From contig JAIRVG010000045.1 in assembly GCA_031253995.1 (NCBI GenBank), forward strand, positions 1-64,000: a stretch of DNA of 64,000 nucleotides, written 5' to 3'. Both the position numbers and the translations under genes were made by a program. Each line of letters begins with the position of its first letter. The first letter of the stretch is position 1. Under the pieces are notes generated by a model. It ran no database searches and was not told where the DNA came from. It saw only the letters and a program-made list of their open reading frames with translations. Of this stretch, positions 1 to 6,264 are shown piece by piece. The DNA is from Paucimonas sp. GTDB taxonomy: Bacteria; Pseudomonadota; Gammaproteobacteria; Pseudomonadales; Pseudomonadaceae.

Positions 1-216
1 AGACTTTTTCGACTTTGGCGTCGGGTCGCATCATGGCGGCGGGCTCCAGAAAGAAATCGGGAGCACAGCATCCGGGTTCAGGCAGGAGCTTTGAATGTGG
101 GGTTCATGGAGCGGTTACGTTGCAACCGGATAATTGCAGTCCGTCCCCCAAGCGCGATAGCAGCTCTAAACGAATACTCAAAAGTATCTACAAAATTAGG
201 GGGCAGTGGGCTTTAT
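1..216. other. left edge, no gene seen
   Basis: No convincing gene is visible here. The only reading frame (plus strand, from position 15) has a low-complexity, arginine- and serine-rich translation with no recognisable domain. The stretch lies beyond the 3' end of the minus-strand gene that stops at 217. Confidence 0.4.
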
Positions 217-1233
217 CTAGTCTGGGGTTAAGGCGTTAGGATTTGTCAAAAGAAGCTTTACGATTTCTCTAGTTATCGGAATTAGCTTGCCCCAAATCAG
301 ATGCTCATCTATTGAGCTTCCCTTGTGAAATAGCTTGTTTCTAGCCTCAATCAACTCCTTGACTAAATTAACAGAGAGAGGGGTGGCTGTATCACCTAAT
401 GCACAAAATTGTGTAATGCCTAGCGCTGCCAGAACGGAATAAAGTTTACTCTGCCGAGATTGTTCGGTGCGATTTATGATCGAGAGGATTACACCTTTTT
501 TTCGGCGATCTCCCATTTTGTTTGCGATACCGGAAATAATATTTTTTTCGGCTTCTGAAAAAAGTGTACCATCTGCAAAAATTGATTGCGCAATAGCAGA
601 TGATTCAACTGCCTCAAGTATTAAAAACAGATTAAAAAACTTAGATTTTAAATTGTTAGACTGCATCCCTAAATAATAAAAATGAACTAGTTCGTGCGGC
701 TCAGACGCACTGATTGGAAAACTTTCGAGTTGTACTGTCCGTACTGAATTAATGGATATGTGATCTCTGATTCCGGCCCCGTCCCCGTTGAGGCGGTAGA
801 ATTTACCGAAATCGATTTCCACATAAGGAGATCCATAGAAGTGGTTTATGTCATACGATAAATGATGTGTCGTTAAGCTAGCAAAAGCTTCCGCGAAATA
901 TTTTGCATCGCCTAAGCTTATATTGTCAGCAAAATTCACAGTTGCCTCGTAGAGTTCTCCATTTCGCTGAAGGTTTGTCGAAGTTATTGGGTAGCCAAGA
1001 TAATCAATGTTTTCAAGGAAGCTTCCATCATCGAAAACAGTAGATGCAGACCCTGAGAAGTCTGAGGTGGCAGCCTCATGCGAAGACCTTAACGTGAAGT
1101 GAAATTTAATTTGTTGCACGGATGAGAGCTCCCAATTAACTTGCGCGAGATTACAGAATTCGCCACCTTCCCAAGCAATGATAAATATTGGGCGGATTCC
1201 GACTAAATTATTATGAATATTGACTGTTCTCAA
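217..1233 (-). CDS. HEPN-motif hypothetical protein
   Basis: The product is a 338-residue protein of unknown function. The C-terminal part (about residues 190-338) is helical in character and carries RNKLFH at residues 298-303. That is an R-x4-H motif, the signature of HEPN domains, many of which are RNases in toxin-antitoxin, abortive-infection or other defence systems; the N-terminal 180 residues I do not recognise. The gene is clearly AT-richer than the rest of the window, which suggests transfer. The frame opens with TTG. An ATG eight bases upstream (MSF...) would join this frame if a T5 run had one more T, so the start is uncertain and a small indel is possible. No partner gene is adjacent. 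Coding is well supported; the HEPN assignment rests on one motif. Confidence 0.6.
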   Translation of the reverse strand: MRTVNIHNNLVGIRPIFIIAWEGGEFCNLAQVNWELSSVQQIKFHFTLRSSHEAATSDFSGSASTVFDDGSFLENIDYLGYPITSTNLQRNGELYEATVNFADNISLGDAKYFAEAFASLTTHHLSYDINHFYGSPYVEIDFGKFYRLNGDGAGIRDHISINSVRTVQLESFPISASEPHELVHFYYLGMQSNNLKSKFFNLFLILEAVESSAIAQSIFADGTLFSEAEKNIISGIANKMGDRRKKGVILSIINRTEQSRQSKLYSVLAALGITQFCALGDTATPLSVNLVKELIEARNKLFHKGSSIDEHLIWGKLIPITREIVKLLLTNPNALTPD

Positions 1234-1567
1234 AAAGACATCGAGGGGGTTTTATTTTTGCACATCGCATCAGTTCTCATTGGAGGAAAAGCGTGAACGA
1301 TAGATCCAATCGCTTTTACTCTCAATAAATTATGCACATTTTTGCGATTAGCATACATAAGGAATCAATTATGCTGATGTCGTAGATGATAAAATTGCTG
1401 CTTCTGGCCGTGAGCGGCCCTCTCCTAAGGACTGCTAAGAGTCGGAAGCGGTCCTTCACCAACGGCAGCTATCGCCCCATAGCTGCCCGTCATGGAGGGC
1501 AGCTATGGTTGTTTCATATGGTGTCTAGAACCAAAGTTGAACCGGCACGCTCAACGCACAAGGGATT
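1234..1567. other. gene-free AT-rich and decayed stretch
   Basis: This 334-bp stretch separates two orphan minus-strand genes. The part around 1395-1515 resembles non-coding sequence that I recall as recurrent in intergenic regions of fluorescent pseudomonads. A 78-codon plus-strand frame across it has no protein-like character. I see no RNA gene or clear terminator. Confidence 0.35.
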
Positions 1568-1906
1568 TTATATCTCACGTATGCTGCCATCTGGAAAAAG
1601 ATACATACCGTCCATCAAGTAGGCAGGTTCACCTTCGCCAGGGCTAAGGTCTGAATGTAAACATTTCATTTCATCATCAGCCATCTCGTTCGTATGGTTC
1701 TTGTACTTATTATAAGCATCAACATCGTAGCCAAGACTCACCAGTTCTTCGCTAGAAATCGAACCCAAAGACGCCTTCAACGCTTCAATGTCATGAATCC
1801 ATATCATTCTATTTTTACTGTAATAGATACCTTTGTAGGCGCTCTCGTCTTGTATCCCCTCGTAGCCAAGAGCTATGGCCAACGCAACGCTTTTCTGGTA
1901 GTCCAT
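1568..1906 (-). CDS. small acidic hypothetical protein
   Basis: The product is an unrecognised acidic protein of 112 residues from the ATG at 1906. A GTG at 1948 would add 14 residues (MLKRIIYQ...). The translation is protein-like throughout, with no low complexity, aromatic-rich stretches such as GIYYSKNRMIWI, and a C-terminal MDGMYLFPDGSIREI. There are no membrane segments and no signal peptide. Its AT-rich composition matches the preceding HEPN-motif gene. Small acidic orphans like this are often immunity proteins of polymorphic toxins, but no toxin is next to it, so that is speculation. Confidence 0.5.
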   Translation of the reverse strand: MDYQKSVALAIALGYEGIQDESAYKGIYYSKNRMIWIHDIEALKASLGSISSEELVSLGYDVDAYNKYKNHTNEMADDEMKCLHSDLSPGEGEPAYLMDGMYLFPDGSIREI

Positions 1907-2544
1907 TTTCAATGTTTCAACTCTTTGGTAGATTATTCTTTTGAGCACATAACTACTATGTCACGCCTCTTGTCGCTATGGACGCTATCTATTTGCCACT
2001 ATTTTGTCCATGGGTGGCTCTTGCTAGACAAGGATGGCCTGCACTGGCGAAATCTATGCCTTGACAGGTGGCGGGCGTCGAACCGTGGTAAGAAAGCGAG
2101 GTATGGCCGATTACTGACTGCCGCGAAGGACTGTGGATATTCGCCGATCGGAGGCCGCTTCTGGTCGCTAGCTGCCATTTTCGGACGGATTCTGTCGTTC
2201 CCCACCTAGCGTTTGAAGCGGGTGGCCTTCGCTCTCACTGGAGTTCAAAAATTCCCGATTTGATTCCACGGAAAGCCATAACCAGCTGATTTGTTTATAG
2301 ATACCCTATGAGGTACATCAAAAAATCCACCAAACTCCAGCCCCGCGAAAACCGGGCCCTCACGGCCAACAACCGTTCGTCTGTCTCCGCACCAATTCAG
2401 CAGGCCCCACGTTGCTTCGGTTGTATGCAGCCCAAAGAATCCTGATGCGTAATACCAGTCAGTTAAGAAAAAACGGCGATTTTCCGAGATGGGAAATCGC
2501 CGTTTTTTCTTGGGCCTCGTCACTCCAAGCGAGAAATTGCTCGC
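1907..2544. other. long gene-poor stretch with decayed repeats
   Basis: I find no supportable gene in about 640 bp. Positions 2090-2205 resemble common non-coding sequence of the P. fluorescens group, and the frames across it on both strands (171 and 68 codons) look spurious. A 92-codon minus-strand frame ending at 2245 starts inside the strong hairpin at 2468-2508, so it is probably not a gene. The right end holds that hairpin and one arm of an 18-bp inverted repeat. Confidence 0.4.
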
Positions 2545-2572
2545 TCAACGGCTGAACTGACTGGCATTACGC
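2447..2572. repeat. 18-bp inverted repeat enclosing a terminator
   Basis: The left arm at 2447-2464 (GCGTAATACCAGTCAGTT) is repeated in inverse at 2555-2572 with a single mismatch. The 90 bp between the arms hold a perfect terminator hairpin and a smaller hairpin at 2529-2544. The arrangement resembles the ends of a miniature inverted-repeat element or an insertion-sequence remnant. No transposase or target duplication was recognised. Confidence 0.4.
2468..2508. terminator. bidirectional intrinsic terminator
   Basis: A perfect 15-bp inverted repeat (AAAAAACGGCGATTT, 2468-2482, and its complement, 2494-2508) surrounds an 11-nt loop. It has an A-run on the left and a T-run on the right, so it can terminate transcription from either side. 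Confidence 0.8.
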
Positions 2573-2688
2573 CTCGCGCGAGCATTTCTGTTCGAGTCGG
2601 GCTGTACCAGAGAATGTGCATCTGCCCCCCCCCTTGGGCAAACGAACTGGAGGGCGAGCAGGCCCAGAAGCATAAAACAGCGTTTCAT
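2545..2688 (-). CDS. possible small exported peptide
   Basis: A 47-codon frame starts MKRCFMLLGLLALQF, which reads like a signal peptide, and could be cleaved after an ADA at about residue 24. Its ATG overlaps the TGA of an upstream 40-codon frame (CAATGA), suggesting coupling. A run of nine C (2625-2633) falls inside it, so slippage would change the C-terminus. The last codons run into the right arm of the inverted repeat at 2555-2572. It could equally be the stub of a decayed secreted-protein gene. Confidence 0.2.
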   Translation of the reverse strand: MKRCFMLLGLLALQFVCPRGGADAHSLVQPDSNRNARARRNASQFSR

Positions 2689-2807
2689 TGACTGCCGTCC
2701 TTCACTGTCAGCAGCCTGACATCGGCAAGTGGACCAGTGGCTTTAACGGCCGCCCAGACTACACCGCCGTCCCTGGCAGCTTCCGTCATCAAGATGACAG
2801 ACGGCAT
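2685..2807 (-). CDS. possible 40-residue peptide after GNAT gene
   Basis: A 40-codon frame (MPSVILMTEAARDGG...) begins 11 bp after the stop of the GNAT gene, with a GGGGA just before its ATG that could serve as a ribosome-binding site. It overlaps the start of the next small frame. The composition is protein-like, but the length gives little support; it may be a fragment of a former gene. Confidence 0.2.
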   Translation of the reverse strand: MPSVILMTEAARDGGVVWAAVKATGPLADVRLLTVKDGSQ

Positions 2808-2818
2808 TCCCCGTCTTG

Positions 2819-3262
2819 TCAGCCCTGACCGCGCAAGCTCAGATGCAGCAACGGGAATGGCCGCCCTTCGCCATCCAATGGTGAACGACCGGTCTGCACA
2901 AAGCCGTAATGCTTATAGAAGCCAACCGCCTGCGGATTCTGCTCATTCACATCAACACTCAAGTCAGCACGTGAACAGCGAGCATGATCCAGCAGCGCCC
3001 GGCCAATGCCCTGGCCTCGCAGATCAGGCTCAATAAAGAGCATTTCCACATGGTTTTCATTGAGCCCGATAAAGCCCAAAGGACGGTCCTGTTCATCCAC
3101 CGCAACCCACAACTCGACAGCGGGCAGGTAGAGATCTCGAAGCTGCGGAAGCAGCGCATCGATATCGGACGGTTGCAGGAAGTGGTGAGTGGCGCGAACG
3201 GAGCGCTGCCAGAGGTCGAGCAGGAGCGGGTGGTCGGCGTTGGTAGCCTGACGAATGATCAT
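2819..3262 (-). CDS. GNAT family N-acetyltransferase, YjaB-like
   Basis: This 147-residue single-domain GNAT protein transfers acetyl from acetyl-CoA to an unknown acceptor. The acetyl-CoA pyrophosphate-binding loop is visible as DLRGQGIGRALLDHA (about residues 80-94), followed by DVNEQNPQAVGFYKHYGF, the usual motif B with the conserved tyrosine. Length and sequence (WVAVDEQDRPLGFIGLNENHVEMLFI, for example) follow Escherichia coli YjaB closely from memory. The gene stands alone; the Xre gene upstream is on the same strand but 237 bp away. Confidence 0.85.
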   Translation of the reverse strand: MIIRQATNADHPLLLDLWQRSVRATHHFLQPSDIDALLPQLRDLYLPAVELWVAVDEQDRPLGFIGLNENHVEMLFIEPDLRGQGIGRALLDHARCSRADLSVDVNEQNPQAVGFYKHYGFVQTGRSPLDGEGRPFPLLHLSLRGQG

Positions 3263-3499
3263 GGAGTCATCCTTAGAACACTTGATATGGAAATCACGCC
3301 CGCTGTGAAACAGCGGACATCAGTGTCGGCAACCTTGAATGACCGCTTCGCGAATTAACGCCTGGGCGGTGCACGGCGGAGGTGGCCGGAAAGGAGGGAG
3401 GCGGGACGATACTAAGCAGGGCAGCAGGGTGTCAATAAAAGTTGACGGGCGCGAGCGGCATGTCTCGATGGATTTCCAGATTCATTCTTTCCAGCCGCT

Positions 3500-3739
3500 T
3501 CAGTCGAGTGCCGAATCAACCTCTTTCAGCATCTTGTGTGGATCAACCCCCAGGTTCCTCGTGATCTCCAGAAACTCGATCACGTCCAATCGCCTTTCCC
3601 CGCGTTCAAACTTGGACACATACGATTGTGGTCTCCCTAGCCGCTCTGACAGCTCCCGCTGGGTAAGCCCAGCCTCCTTCCGTGCCTGGACCAGCAAGGT
3701 AAGGAATTGTTGATACGCAGCAGTTCGAATCGTCTTCAT
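3500..3739 (-). CDS. small Xre-family transcriptional regulator
   Basis: The 79-residue protein is essentially one helix-turn-helix domain: ARKEAGLTQRELSERLGRPQSYVSKFERGERRLDVIEFLEI covers the five-helix Cro/CI fold, with the recognition helix around RPQSYVSK (residues 35-42). It has no effector domain, as in antitoxin-like or Cro-like repressors. It is transcribed divergently from a DUF3077 gene, with a perfect palindrome at 3773-3793 between them, the obvious candidate for its operator. It probably represses itself and the DUF3077 gene. Confidence 0.85.
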   Translation of the reverse strand: MKTIRTAAYQQFLTLLVQARKEAGLTQRELSERLGRPQSYVSKFERGERRLDVIEFLEITRNLGVDPHKMLKEVDSALD

Positions 3740-3772
3740 CGCGGTGTGCCGGTTAAAAAGCCGACCTACCTA

Positions 3773-3793
3773 ATAAACCTGAAACAGGTTTAT
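3773..3793. promoter_or_regulatory. palindromic operator between Xre and DUF3077 genes
   Basis: ATAAACCTG (3773-3781) and CAGGTTTAT (3785-3793) form a perfect 9-bp inverted repeat with a 3-bp spacer. A related AAACGGGTTT lies at 3798-3807. The site sits in the 102-bp divergent intergenic region, as expected for a Cro-like regulator acting on both promoters. Confidence 0.6.
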
Positions 3794-3841
3794 CCCAAAA
3801 CGGGTTTTTGTTAGGCTCGAAGCTTCACCAAGGAAAGGTCG

Positions 3842-4150
3842 ATGCTCACCATGAATTCCCAAATGAATTTCAGCCCGGTAAACGTCACCGCCGGCATCGC
3901 TACGTTCGGTAAGTGCACCGCTGTCAGTGAACCTTTGTTCCGTGTGAATCCTGGAGTACCGAGCGCCGAGGCGCTGGCCCAGGCCTCCGTCCTGATGGAC
4001 TGCATCAACCGCCTGACCCTGATCGGCGCAGCAGATGCCGAAAACGGCGCTCCAGTCTGGGCAGCCCATTACCTGGGCGAGCAGGTGAAGGCGCTCATTG
4101 ATGATGTGGGCATGGGACTACGCGATGGGCGCGGACAGGATGGGGAGTGA
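3842..4150 (+). CDS. DUF3077 family protein
   Basis: This 102-residue protein of unknown function matches the small DUF3077 family, which I know mainly from pseudomonads. Recognisable features are the stretch from LFRVNPGVPSAEALAQAS to the central segment VLMDCINRLTL and the following GAPVWAAHYLGEQVKALIDD. There is no signal peptide and no membrane segment. A second ATG at codon 4 (MNSQMNF) may be the true start. It faces the small Xre regulator across a shared palindromic operator, so the two are probably a regulator-target pair. Confidence 0.7.
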   Translation: MLTMNSQMNFSPVNVTAGIATFGKCTAVSEPLFRVNPGVPSAEALAQASVLMDCINRLTLIGAADAENGAPVWAAHYLGEQVKALIDDVGMGLRDGRGQDGE

Positions 4151-4238
4151 TTGCGCCTGTCAGGAAACCGCGTCGCGGGCGGCGCTCGATCTCAAGAGCG
4201 CCAGCCCCCCCAAGGCAAGCACCCCTCAGCCATGACAC

Positions 4239-4664
4239 TCACCGCGAAGCCACCAACCAGGCCCCACCCACCAACAACACCACCCCCACCACGGAAGACA
4301 CCGCAACCCCACCCGACCTCACCGCATCCACCCCCAGCCCCACCACCAACTGACTGGCAATCAACACCGAAATCGTCGCCGCCGCGCCCAGCCGCTGGTA
4401 CCCGCAGATACTGGCAAACACGAAAAACGACCCCAGCACCCCCGGCAGCACGCTCCAGTAGCGCAACGCGCCGAACATTTCGCCAATCCCGGCCAGTCCG
4501 GAGCGCCCGAGCAGCAACCCGAGCAGGATGACGAACCCCACCGCCGAGTTGACCAGCAAGGTGATCAGCACCGTCGACACCGTACTGGTGATCTGCACCA
4601 TCAGCAGGTTCTGGATGACCAGCGCCGCCCCTGCAGCGACCAGCAGCGCAACGATCCAGGCCAT
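4239..4664 (-). CDS. DUF606/YdcZ family membrane protein (DMT-type)
   Basis: The 141-residue protein is almost entirely hydrophobic, with about five membrane segments (residues 3-25, 32-53, 66-88, 94-112 and 117-138). It fits the YdcZ/DUF606 family of short drug/metabolite-type transporters, whose substrates are unknown; some act as homo- or hetero-oligomers. It lies 3 bp downstream of the GNAT gene and is probably cotranscribed with it. Such a pair could detoxify and export the same compound, which is inference only. Confidence 0.75.
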   Translation of the reverse strand: MAWIVALLVAAGAALVIQNLLMVQITSTVSTVLITLLVNSAVGFVILLGLLLGRSGLAGIGEMFGALRYWSVLPGVLGSFFVFASICGYQRLGAAATISVLIASQLVVGLGVDAVRSGGVAVSSVVGVVLLVGGAWLVASR

Positions 4665-4667
4665 GAC

Positions 4668-5180
4668 CTACTCCGGCACGACGCGCTGATCGAGCGTGAG
4701 CTGGAGAAACACCAGGTCCAGCCAGGTGCCGAACTTGGCGCCGACCTCCCGCAGATGCCCGACATTCTCGAAACCGAGCTTTTCATGCAGGGCGATGGAG
4801 CCGCGGTTACCCGCTTCGATACCGGCGACCATGACGTGCTTGCCAATGGCCCGGGCGCGTTCGATCAGGGCGCGCATCAGCCTTTCTCCAAGGCCTTTGC
4901 CACGCTGGTCGCCACGTACATACACGGAATGCTCGACGGTATGCCGATACCCATCCCACGCCCGCCAGTCTCCGAAGGAGGCGTAGCCAAGCACGTCGTC
5001 CGCGTCGTCGACCACCACCAGCACCGGATACCCGGCCTTTTGTCGATCACCTAGCCAGGCCAGGCGGTTGGCCGTGTCCACCAGGGTTTCGTTCCAGATC
5101 GCCGTGGAGTGGGCGACCGCGTCGTTGTAGATAAGCGTAATGCCGGGAATGTCGCCGGGGACGGCGTCGCGAATGAGCAT
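4668..5180 (-). CDS. GNAT acetyltransferase, phosphinothricin/MddA type
   Basis: This 170-residue GNAT enzyme resembles the phosphinothricin/methionine-sulfone acetyltransferase group (Pat, YncA/MnaT). It has IYNDAVAHSTAIWNE near the N-terminus, EHSVYVRGDQRGKGLGERLM as the acetyl-CoA loop (about residues 84-103), and VAGIEAGNRGSIALHEKLGF as motif B. The start is the ATG at 5180 with GGAG (5190-5187) six bases upstream. Two CACTATAGTG-type sites lie just upstream (5197-5227). The upstream neighbour is the Xre-cupin regulator on the same strand, so the three genes look like one regulated unit. Confidence 0.85.
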   Translation of the reverse strand: MLIRDAVPGDIPGITLIYNDAVAHSTAIWNETLVDTANRLAWLGDRQKAGYPVLVVVDDADDVLGYASFGDWRAWDGYRHTVEHSVYVRGDQRGKGLGERLMRALIERARAIGKHVMVAGIEAGNRGSIALHEKLGFENVGHLREVGAKFGTWLDLVFLQLTLDQRVVPE

Positions 5181-5196
5181 GGCAAACTCCGGTTGT

Positions 5197-5227
5197 CACT
5201 ATAGTGGATGGATAATCCATTATAGTG
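5197..5227 (-). promoter_or_regulatory. tandem operator and promoter of GNAT-ydcZ operon
   Basis: CACTATAGTG (5197-5206, a perfect palindrome) and CATTATAGTG (5218-5227) lie with centres exactly 21 bp apart, two helical turns. On the minus strand the second site reads CACTATAATG and contains a perfect TATAAT -10 element. The same 10-mer overlaps the start of the adjacent Xre-cupin gene. Confidence 0.65.
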
Positions 5228-5263
5228 GACTGTCGGTGCAAGCCCGTTCAGCGCTGAACGAAG

Positions 5264-5830
5264 TCAGCGGCTGTTCAGCAGGATGATCGCGTACACGCAC
5301 TCCGCAGCACTGTCATTGCGAAATTCGCAATCCACCGGCGGCCCAAGCTCCAGGCAATCGCCTGTTTGCATGGCGTGGTGCACGTCGCCCTCGACGAACA
5401 CCAGTTCTCCTTGCACCACCCAGATCAACTGGCGCTGGAAGGCATAGGCGGAGGCGGGCATGGGCACGTGCTTGCCGGCGGGGAGGGTGATTTGCACCAG
5501 GTCCACGGGCAGGTCGGACTGCGGCGAGACATGCCGGCGCAGGTAGCCGGTTTCGGGGTCGGTCCAGACGGCCTGGTCCGCTGCGCGGAGCAGGCGGCCC
5601 TGCCGGGTTTCGGCGCGGGCGATCAGGCTGGAGATGCTCAGGCCGAAGGCACCGGAGAGCTTGCCGAGGAGGTTGGCGGTGGGGCTGCTTTCGCCGCGCT
5701 CGACCTTGTGGATCATCGCGCGGGAAACCGCAGCACGCTGCGACAGTTCGGTGAGGGACCAGTCACGGCTTTCCCGCTCGGTGCGGATGCGCGCGCCAAT
5801 GCGGGCATCGAGATCGTTTTCGGTAGTCAT
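5264..5830 (-). CDS. Xre-cupin transcriptional regulator
   Basis: The 188-residue regulator has an N-terminal helix-turn-helix (about residues 8-62, TELSQRAAVSRAMIHKVERG) and a C-terminal cupin sensor (about 105-185: LPAGKHVPMPA, VVQGELVFVEG, QTGDCLELGPP). This is the family of PuuR/SutR-like repressors that sense small amines or acids. I chose the ATG at 5830, not the longer frame from 5866. The operator-promoter at 5836-5866 would otherwise lie inside the gene, and the HTH needs no more N-terminus. No Shine-Dalgarno is visible. The -10 element ends 6 nt before the ATG, so the mRNA may be leaderless. It probably controls itself and the GNAT/ydcZ pair downstream. Confidence 0.85.
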   Translation of the reverse strand: MTTENDLDARIGARIRTERESRDWSLTELSQRAAVSRAMIHKVERGESSPTANLLGKLSGAFGLSISSLIARAETRQGRLLRAADQAVWTDPETGYLRRHVSPQSDLPVDLVQITLPAGKHVPMPASAYAFQRQLIWVVQGELVFVEGDVHHAMQTGDCLELGPPVDCEFRNDSAAECVYAIILLNSR

Positions 5831-5835
5831 GGCGT

Positions 5836-5866
5836 CACTATAGTGGACGCCCGCGGCGTGGCTCAA
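5836..5866 (-). promoter_or_regulatory. autoregulated promoter of Xre-cupin gene
   Basis: On the minus strand TTGAGC (5866-5861) and TATAGT (5842-5837) are separated by 18 bp, and the expected transcription start falls at the A of the ATG at 5830. The -10 element lies inside the palindrome CACTATAGTG (5836-5845), identical to the site upstream of the GNAT gene. A repressor bound there would block its own promoter. Confidence 0.6.
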
Positions 5867-6264
5867 CCGGCAAGTCGCATCTCGCCCACAGCACCTTTGC
5901 GGATCTGCCCCCCCCCAAAAACATCTGTTCGGTCAGCTTTGTAACATTCAGAAACAATTCCGCTAATCCTACAAACAGTAAGGAAATTTCCCCCAAGTAA
6001 TTGCCGTTCGTCAGCTCAAGCCCGCACGCCGTCTCGTTTACGCCCCGCGTTTCCGGGGATTATCACTAAAGGATTAATACTAAGCGCGTGTACGAATTGT
6101 CCGGCATGGATCCAAGTTTTTAGCTACAAATCACCCCCATCAAGGAACCTGTATTCGCCAGGGTCAGGCAGTTCGACAGCAGTGTGTGTAGTTCCTGAGG
6201 GGGACGGCTTGTCAGCCGGCACGCATTCATAAACGGATTCGCCTGATCCACGAAGGAGACGCTC
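5846..6264. other. intergenic region upstream of giant autotransporter
   Basis: About 430 bp without a gene separate the Xre-cupin gene from the plus-strand autotransporter. It is AT-richer than its surroundings and contains a run of nine C (5908-5916). A usable Shine-Dalgarno, AAGGAG (6253-6258), lies six bases before the GTG at 6265. I could not assign a confident -35/-10 pair. Confidence 0.5.

Noticed and set aside
1386..1622. Plus-strand 78-codon frame
   Set aside because: It overlaps the 3' end of the small minus-strand gene, and its sequence resembles recurrent Pseudomonas intergenic DNA.
1694..2209. Plus-strand 171-codon frame and the opposing 68-codon frame at 1999-2205
   Set aside because: The first is antisense to the better-supported small acidic gene over half its length; both run through decayed non-coding sequence and have no recognisable domain.
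2245..2523. Minus-strand 92-codon frame
   Set aside because: It begins inside the terminator hairpin, has no ribosome-binding site and a composition unlike neighbouring genes.
2590..2618. tRNA-like TTCGAGTC followed by TACCA
   Set aside because: The flanking bases do not form a T-stem or an acceptor stem, and no anticodon arm can be placed upstream.
5831..5866. Longer Xre-cupin protein starting at 5866
   Set aside because: It would place the operator and -10 element inside the coding region and add residues before the HTH that the family lacks.
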